64,000 nt of DNA from Seonamhaeicola maritimus (GTDB lineage: Bacteria > Bacteroidota > Bacteroidia > Flavobacteriales > Flavobacteriaceae): the NCBI RefSeq assembly GCF_008056315.1, contig NZ_VRKQ01000016.1:62517-126516 (forward strand), in the 5' to 3' direction. The position numbers and the translations under genes were made by a program. The notes beneath the pieces are model-generated. The model had not been told where the DNA came from. It saw only the letters and a program-made list of their open reading frames with translations, and ran no database searches. The first letter of the stretch is position 1. The number at the start of each line of letters is the position of its first letter. Shown piece after piece: positions 63,758 to 64,000 of this stretch.

Positions 63758-64000
63758 TTAATTTTCCGTAATCCCATGAGTCTTAAGCAACTCTTTAAAC
63801 TCAGGATCATCTTTTAAAAACCGAAAGAACTCAGGTACTTCTCGTCTTAAAGTTGCTGTCTGTTTGTTTCTAACAGTATCTATATGATATAACACACTAT
63901 CTCTAACTCCTAAACCAGCAAATACTACTGCTAGCTGTTGACTTTTTTCCTGAGGTCGTGCTACTAAACGAATTGTATCTATAATTCTAAAGGCATTAGC
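63758..64000 (-). CDS. Unidentified protein, C-terminal end
   Basis: An open frame without stops runs from the right edge of the window to TAA at 63758-63760. The visible 80 residues begin ANAFRIIDTIRLVARPQEK and end with REVPEFFRFLKDDPEFKELL and then KTHGITEN. I do not recognise it. Mixed hydrophobic and charged composition suggests a soluble domain. The start lies outside the window. It would be upstream of the DUF4870 gene on the same strand, with a gap of about 70 bp. Confidence 0.6.
   Translation of the reverse strand, partial: ANAFRIIDTIRLVARPQEKSQQLAVVFAGLGVRDSVLYHIDTVRNKQTATLRREVPEFFRFLKDDPEFKELLKTHGITEN

Overview
The window is about 64 kb of low-GC chromosome that reads as a member of the Flavobacteriaceae (Bacteroidetes). 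The signs are the gene families present (DUF2851, DUF3467, DUF4369, DUF6249 and DUF1573 proteins, a 100-residue Hpf, a glycine-rich HtpG), lipoproteins ending in SC or AC, outer-membrane signal peptides, and Bacteroidetes-type promoters with a -7 box TAnnTTTG close to the start codon. I see no phage, transposase, CRISPR array, resistance island or rRNA. It is mostly core genome.

Layout. 1-10.3 kb: a cut fabH-like gene, htpG, an FKBP lipoprotein, a Crp/Fnr regulator, a VOC protein and WYL regulator, an S9 peptidase, a MOSC protein, a DEAD-box helicase and a cupin. 10.3-11.7 kb: an ECF sigma factor with a probable membrane anti-sigma partner, divergent from a DUF6249 membrane gene. 11.8-19.6 kb: VanX-like dipeptidase, outer-membrane barrel protein, DUF819 transporter, DUF4369 lipoprotein, tRNA-Thr, queD, idi, prfC and a small Fe-S protein. 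19.6-33.1 kb, all on the minus strand: the large information-processing cluster, read as tRNA-Thr(UGU), tRNA-Tyr, tRNA-Gly, tRNA-Thr(GGU), tuf, tRNA-Trp, secE, nusG, rplK, rplA, rplJ, rplL, rpoB, rpoC. 33.2-41.3 kb, minus strand: hpf, xerC-like recombinase, rpsU, acyl-CoA dehydrogenase, HhH protein, alanine symporter, K+ channel, PspC, DUF2851. 41.5-64 kb: mixed housekeeping genes, including valS, murB, an ECF sigma/anti-sigma pair, aqpZ, a compact operon (small membrane protein, glycosyltransferase, sigma factor, Nramp-like transporter), lipA-gap, a TPR hybrid histidine kinase, lpxK, a Nif3-family protein, a coiled-coil protein with a degenerate zinc ribbon, and msrA.

The most interesting signals are non-coding. 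(1) Three separate intergenic regions (12648-12730 minus, 19146-19208 plus, 56793-56846 plus) carry arrays of one degenerate 12-mer, TGTATTTYRTCG, with copies 20, 21 or 30 bp apart, so on one face of the helix. They lie upstream of a candidate small RNA, a small Fe-S protein and the hybrid kinase: an apparent unnamed regulon. (2) The ECF sigma factor at 10.7-11.2 kb has two divergent copies of GTAACC-N16-CGTC in front of it and its neighbour, an almost explicit autoregulated promoter pair. (3) Two candidate small RNAs, each a -7 box followed by an intrinsic terminator with no gene between. (4) A strong promoter for the tRNA-tuf operon that begins inside the terminator of the preceding operon.

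Several genes have an in-frame TTG upstream of a better ATG (prfC, valS, hpf, lipA, the 51.8 kb membrane gene, the SMP-30 gene). In prfC and valS the TTG is part of the -7 promoter box itself, so I used the downstream ATG.
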